Below, piece by piece: positions 59,843-64,000 of a stretch of 64,000 nt of DNA; the first letter of the stretch is position 1, and each line of letters starts with the position of its first letter. The stretch covers positions 1-64,000 of the forward strand of contig JACRPE010000018.1 of NCBI GenBank assembly GCA_016214055.1, read 5' to 3'. The notes below the pieces were generated by a model, which had not been told where the DNA came from, made no database searches, and saw only the letters and a program-made list of their open reading frames with translations. The DNA comes from Candidatus Roizmanbacteria bacterium. GTDB taxonomy: Bacteria; Patescibacteriota; Microgenomatia; UBA1406; GWC2-37-13. A program made the position numbers and the translations under genes.

Positions 59843-60256
59843 ATGGATAAGAAGCTAGGAGCTTTGTTGGTCGTATTTTTTCTTTCGGTTACTCTTTTCA
59901 TTACTGTTGTATTCTTTAATAAACCAATTGCTAAATTTACCCGTGCGAAAGAGGACTTCCTCCCTTCTATCGCTAATTCCCTTATATTTGCCTTTCCCTT
60001 GACGGTCAAGGCAGACGGGGTGAGTGCAAGCACCGTCAACGTATTTATCCGCAGTGATAAGGGTATGCCGGTCAAAGAGCAGAAAATCACCCTATCCACC
60101 TCACTGGGGGAGATAAAAGAAACGGATGGAGCGACAGATGATCAGGGGAAAGCGACCTTCCATATTACCTCCTCCAAACCCGGTATCGCGGCAATTGAAG
60201 CCACTATCGGTGGCACCATGACGCTCAGTCAGAAATTATCAGTTAAATTCGAATAA
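59843..60256 (+). CDS. Membrane-anchored protein with an Ig-like (Big-1) domain
   Basis: A 137 aa protein. One membrane helix (LGALLVVFFLSVTLFITVVF), then a single beta-sandwich domain of bacterial Ig-like type (ADGVSASTVNVFIRSDKGMP, GEIKETDGATDDQGKATFHI, KPGIAAIEATIGG), as found in invasins and surface adhesins. It lies outside the membrane. galU follows five bases later, so they are co-transcribed, though no metabolic link is obvious. Confidence 0.8.
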   Translation: MDKKLGALLVVFFLSVTLFITVVFFNKPIAKFTRAKEDFLPSIANSLIFAFPLTVKADGVSASTVNVFIRSDKGMPVKEQKITLSTSLGEIKETDGATDDQGKATFHITSSKPGIAAIEATIGGTMTLSQKLSVKFE

Positions 60257-60261
60257 CTACT

Positions 60262-61146
60262 ATGAAACCTAAAAAAATTACTAAAGTTGTTATTCCTGCG
60301 GCCGGATTCGGTACGCGTTTTTTACCTCAAACCAAGGCGATGCCTAAAGAGATGCTTCCCGTTGTAGATAAACCCGTTATTCAGTATGTGGTTGAGGAGG
60401 CGGTACACTCGGGAGTTGAGAACATTATTATTGTAACCGGTGCCAATAAGCGGGCGATTGAGGATCACTTTGACGTTCCCAATGAAGACCTAGTTAAAAA
60501 TCTCATGGCGGGGAACAAGGAACAAGTTTTAAAGGAAATTAGGAAACTTTCGGAGATGGCAAATTTCATTTATGTACGTCAAAAAGGACCTTATGGCAAT
60601 GGGACCCCGGTATTGGCCGCAGAACCTGTCATAGAGGACGAGCCTTTTGCGGTGCTGTGGGGCGATGAGTTTATTTACTCGAAACCTCCCCGTCTTAAAC
60701 AAATGATTGACGTATACGAAAAATATGGCGGTATTGTCATCTCAGGTGTGAAAATCGACAAGAAAGAAGACCTAAAACGATATGGTATTGCAGAACTTGA
60801 ACATGTTGAAGGAAATGTGCATAAAATTTTGCGGATTGTGGAAAAACCGGAAGCGGATGAAGCCCCGTCAAACATAGCGACTCACGGAGGTTATATTCTT
60901 CCTCCTGAAATATTTAGCGCTCTGAAAAGAATTAAGCCGGGGAAAGGCGGGGAGATTTGGTTGGTCGATGCCATAAATTTATTGAAAAAAGAAGGAGTCC
61001 CCGTCTATACTGTCGTAATCAAAGACGGCAAGTATTACGACACGGGAAATAAATTTGAATATTTAAAAACCGTGGTCGAGTTTGCCCTCCAACACACCGA
61101 GCTTAACGGAGATTTCAAGAAGTTTTTGAAGGGGTTGAGGATATAA
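60262..61146 (+). CDS. galU: UTP-glucose-1-phosphate uridylyltransferase
   Basis: A 294 aa enzyme making UDP-glucose. Signatures: VIPAAGFGTRFLPQTKAMPK, EMLPVVDKPVIQYVVEEA, FAVLWGDEFIYSKPP, GIAELEHVEGNVHKILRIVE, DTGNKFEYLKTVVEFA. It likely supplies glucose donors to the glycan cluster at 1900-9300. It is the second gene behind the Ig-like protein. Confidence 0.96.
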   Translation: MKPKKITKVVIPAAGFGTRFLPQTKAMPKEMLPVVDKPVIQYVVEEAVHSGVENIIIVTGANKRAIEDHFDVPNEDLVKNLMAGNKEQVLKEIRKLSEMANFIYVRQKGPYGNGTPVLAAEPVIEDEPFAVLWGDEFIYSKPPRLKQMIDVYEKYGGIVISGVKIDKKEDLKRYGIAELEHVEGNVHKILRIVEKPEADEAPSNIATHGGYILPPEIFSALKRIKPGKGGEIWLVDAINLLKKEGVPVYTVVIKDGKYYDTGNKFEYLKTVVEFALQHTELNGDFKKFLKGLRI

Positions 61147-61169
61147 AAATCCTGAGGTTCAGCTACGTA

Positions 61170-61478
61170 TCAACACCCGGGGTTAAAAATCTTGACTTCA
61201 CAAACGGCGTCCAAGGATAAGGGTCCATAAATATGCGGGTGTTTTTCCCCACTTCCCGAGGAAAATTCGTAGATTATTTTTGGCGTTACTTTTTCCGTAT
61301 CAATGGTCAAAATAAGAAGATCATTTCTCCCTTTGAATATCCGATTAGCCGTCGGCAAAATTTGTTCCTTCGTTGAAGCATGAATGAATCCCTCCTTTGC
61401 AAGTGAGGTGGGAGAATAGAACTCTTGCATTTTCGCTTTATCCCAATCGGTTTTGGGGATAAGGTGGTAGATGAGCAT
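61170..61478 (-). CDS. DUF952 family protein
   Basis: A 102 aa protein. Typical: LIYHLIPKTDWDKAKMQEFY start, KEGFIHASTKEQILPTANRI (FIHxS pattern) and HPHIYGPLSLDAV (H-x-YGP). The function of this family is not established. It follows the damaged reductase gene on the same strand by eight bases. Confidence 0.88.
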   Translation of the reverse strand: MLIYHLIPKTDWDKAKMQEFYSPTSLAKEGFIHASTKEQILPTANRIFKGRNDLLILTIDTEKVTPKIIYEFSSGSGEKHPHIYGPLSLDAVCEVKIFNPGC

Positions 61479-61485
61479 GGGTTAT

Positions 61486-62322
61486 TTATAAAACATATTT
61501 TTTTCTGTCCTTTATTTCTCGGACAATTTTTTCAATCATTTCATCATAAGAAACGTACGGTAAGCCCAATTTTTTTAGATGTTGGTCTACGTGTGGGAAT
61601 GTGACAGACATTGAATCATCACCTTTATCAATCGGAGTTACTTCAATGTCAAAATGGCCTAATATATCTTTAGCCATCTGGAAACGAGATCTCTTTTCCT
61701 CAGTAAAAATAGGGACAATAAGTTTTTTAAGATCTCTATTCAGAATCTCATCAATAATGGCAGTTATAAGACCTATATAACCTATTGGAGTAATCCAAGA
61801 AGTATCATAAATTGCTGGAATTTTTTCATCAATATTTTTTAGTCATCTGTTAAACGGTCGGTCGTTCGTTGTATTTGGGCTATATCCAAGAACAAATGCA
61901 GGTCGAAGATGTATGTAGTTATCAGTTGAACTTGCAATTATCTTTTCTGATTCAACTTTGGTTTGGCTGTAGAGCGTGGCTGGCTCGTAGGCAACAATAG
62001 AGGAAAGATAGATTATTTTTGAATTAAATTTTATTGCTGATGAGGCGATAAACTCTGTGGCGATTTGGTTTAATAATAAAGCCTCCGGAGGATGTGTGGC
62101 ACACCAACGGGGATCTGCAATATTGGCAACGTGAATAATAATCTGAGGTTTGAAAGCAGTTATTAATTTTGTAACGTCATCTTTTTTGGTAACATCCAGC
62201 TTTGTAAAAGACCTACTTAATTGAAATGTAGAGTAAGTCCCAATTACCTCATGCGCGTCTTTTAAGTCAAAAAAAATACGGGCACCTAAATAGCTACTTG
62301 CGCCGAGGATGAGAATTTTCAT
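61486..62322 (-). pseudogene. NAD-dependent sugar reductase/epimerase-like gene with an in-frame TGA
   Basis: 62322-61846 codes MKILILGASSYLGARIFFDL, an extended SDR start, with YSQTKVESEKI (YxxxK) and RPAFVLGYSPNTTNDRPFNR. A TGA at 61843-61845 interrupts the frame, which then continues without shift (LKNIDEKIPAIYDTS to KDRKKYVL) to 61486, for a total near 279 aa. RmlD-like members have about this length. A single in-frame stop fits a recent mutation or a sequencing error. TGA as a sense codon is not supported, since metK and other genes end in TGA. Confidence 0.75.
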
Positions 62323-62340
62323 ACATTTATTGTATCAAAA

Positions 62341-62413
62341 ATACTGGTGAGGGAGGCCATTTCTAACCTACGAGCCTGCCTGCCGGCGAGGCAGGGTTAA
62401 AAGTGGGCCAGTA
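62341..62413. repeat. Nested palindromic element
   Basis: TACTGG ... CCAGTA form the outer ends; GGCCATTTCTAACC and GGTTAAAAGTGGGCC the middle; CTGCCTGCCGGCGAGGCAG the centre. It lies between the damaged reductase and the kinase-like gene. GC-rich centre in AT-rich surroundings. Confidence 0.65.
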
Positions 62414-62420
62414 GGACTAG

Positions 62421-63262
62421 CTATATATTAACATCAAAATAGTGTTTCAGAAAGACTTTGGTGAAGAAATGAGAAACTTTTGAAAAAATATGATCAGTGA
62501 ACGATTGGCGAGGATCATTAAATCTATAAAAATCAGTATCGATTATTCTCAGTTGACCTTTTTTATCTATCATTATATTTGCGATTTTCGCCTCCCCCTC
62601 TTTAAATACCAACTTGCGAAATTGCTTTTTTATCCACTTCAAAAAACCACTCATTCCTACAAAATCTAGTGATATATTCTTTTCCTTTATTGCTTTTTTG
62701 TTCATGAGGACAATTTCCTGAAGCTGTTTCTTTATGGCAGGGGTATAATTTTTGTCGGTAATGGGCTCCCCGACTATTACTTCTTGAATCTGACAAGCTA
62801 TTTTCGTTGAGGGATCTTCTTTATATTGCGTTTCAGGGAAGTAAGAACCAAAATACCTCTGAACTTCTTGGATATTCTCTCCCTCAGAAATTCCTTTATT
62901 CATGGTGCTGAGTGTCCCCCCAGGGCGAGTAAGCTTGATAACTTTTTCTATTCCCTCAGGAGTGACGTATTTATATACTGCATGATTTGCTCCGACTCCT
63001 AATGGTATGGGGTCAACTTTATTTACACAATACCTACATGTTGGAAAAAAAGAAGGGTATCTTTGGTAAATTCAGCTTTTGTTGATGAAGATGATGCTTC
63101 GATGGTAGATCTCATTTGACTAGTTTTTGCAGTATCTGTATTTGGTATCTCTGGATTTTTGGGTATGACCGCTCTTTCCCTTGTAGGAGGATGTGCGTCT
63201 AATGGTGCGGTAAAACCTTTTTCCTTAAAAGTGTTTATGGGTCGTGAAAGGGTTGTCTCCAT
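62421..63262 (-). pseudogene. Kinase-like gene split by a -1 frameshift at a T7 run
   Basis: Two frames join into one: 63262-63046 codes METTLSRPINTFKEKGFTAP and a disordered region to TKDTLLFF; in the -1 frame it continues YCVNKVDPIPLGVGANHAVY, KYVTPEGIEKVIKLTRPG, and then to 62421. GVGANHAVYKYV resembles a glycine-rich loop, VIKL a Lys strand, and EAKIANIMIDKKGQLRIIDT the catalytic Asn and DxD of small kinase-like proteins. The shift lies at U UUU UUC, a possible slippery site (63045-63051), so recoding is an alternative to damage. Without the shift two truncated proteins result. Confidence 0.6.
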
Positions 63263-63422
63263 GAAAGCAATAATTTAGTTCAATAAACGGGCTAGGAACC
63301 ATGACTGTTTGCGATACAGTCAAACGTGTTTCCGTTTACGTTAACGGAATCCGCTCTTAATAAATAAAAGCAGACTTCTGTTTCTTTATCTCTACTTGCG
63401 TAGAAGCAAAAAAACAAAAAAG
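63263..63422. other. Region after the 16S gene: two hairpins, no 23S or tRNA
   Basis: On the minus strand after the 16S end come TTCCGTTAACGTAAACGGAA and GACTGTATCGCAAACAGTC, two small hairpins that could serve in processing or termination. No spacer tRNA or 23S start is seen, and protein genes follow. Confidence 0.6.

Positions 63423-64000
<578 letters not shown>

Noticed and set aside
61843-61845. UGA reassigned to Gly or Trp (as in Gracilibacteria or Mycoplasma)
   Set aside because: metK, the NeuD-like gene, proB/proA and others use TGA as stop, some with tight overlaps.

Overview
This window looks like part of the chromosome of a Candidate Phyla Radiation (Patescibacteria) bacterium, most like the Microgenomates. 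That is inferred, not proven. The reasons are a dense AT-rich layout with many ATGA-type overlaps, shortened versions of core proteins (EF-Ts about 150 aa, a release factor 1 without its first domain, DnaX without a tau extension, glutamate kinase without PUA), a 16S rRNA gene with a mismatch under the 1492R primer and no 23S next to it, and many small palindromic repeats, some read in frame inside conserved proteins. TGA is used as a normal stop.

Layout. 1-1800: end of an unknown gene, a GIY-YIG nuclease and two exported proteins. 1900-9330: surface-glycan cluster (flippase, NeuD-like acyltransferase, glycosyltransferases, a BKACE/DUF849 enzyme, a two-gene ABC exporter, an OafA-like acyltransferase). 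9330-13040: SAM module, with a SAM-I-type riboswitch, metK, a PfkB/adenosine-type kinase and ahcY. 13056-29434: housekeeping genes (pyk, lepA, miaA, folD, gyrA, ppa, gyrB, rplL-rplJ, rpmE, a transporter, prfA, hisS). 29668-40585: a transporter, cysS, an unusual tRNA-Pro locus, RNase J, recR, prs, ebfC-dnaX, ybeY-rpsU. 40722-46200: a DHH-like protein and a proline operon (proB-proA-proC-proS) behind a T-box leader. 46200-53320: secreted nuclease, TrpR-like regulator between two identical palindromes, class I aldolase, two CMP-kinase-like proteins, rseP-frr-tsf-rpsB. 53500-61480: HIT protein, nadD-nadE, SAM hydrolase-like protein, an Nramp-like transporter with a soluble MgtE-like partner, an Ig-like protein, galU. 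61480-63262: two damaged or recoded genes. 63423-end: 3' part of 16S rRNA on the minus strand.

How the genes work together. MetK makes SAM; AhcY splits the S-adenosylhomocysteine left after methylation; the PfkB protein probably phosphorylates the adenosine; a DUF62-type protein further on may hydrolyse SAM. ProB, ProA and ProC make proline from glutamate and ProS loads it on tRNA, so a tRNA-sensing T-box is a logical control. GalU feeds UDP-glucose to the glycan cluster. NadD and NadE complete NAD. Gyrase, ribosomal and tRNA-modification genes form the core.

The least expected features are: (1) a complete tRNA-Pro lying inside what looks like a second tRNA split at its anticodon loop, with both acceptor stems perfectly paired; (2) at least nine repeat-derived in-frame insertions in conserved or predicted proteins; (3) dispersed 8-bp TTAAC and 9-bp GTTATAAC arrays; (4) a T-box and a SAM riboswitch in a reduced genome; (5) many TATAAT boxes 6-8 nt before start codons, suggesting leaderless mRNAs; (6) a TrpR-like gene flanked by 21-bp direct repeats that contain a perfect palindrome. 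No CRISPR array, transposase or phage gene was seen.
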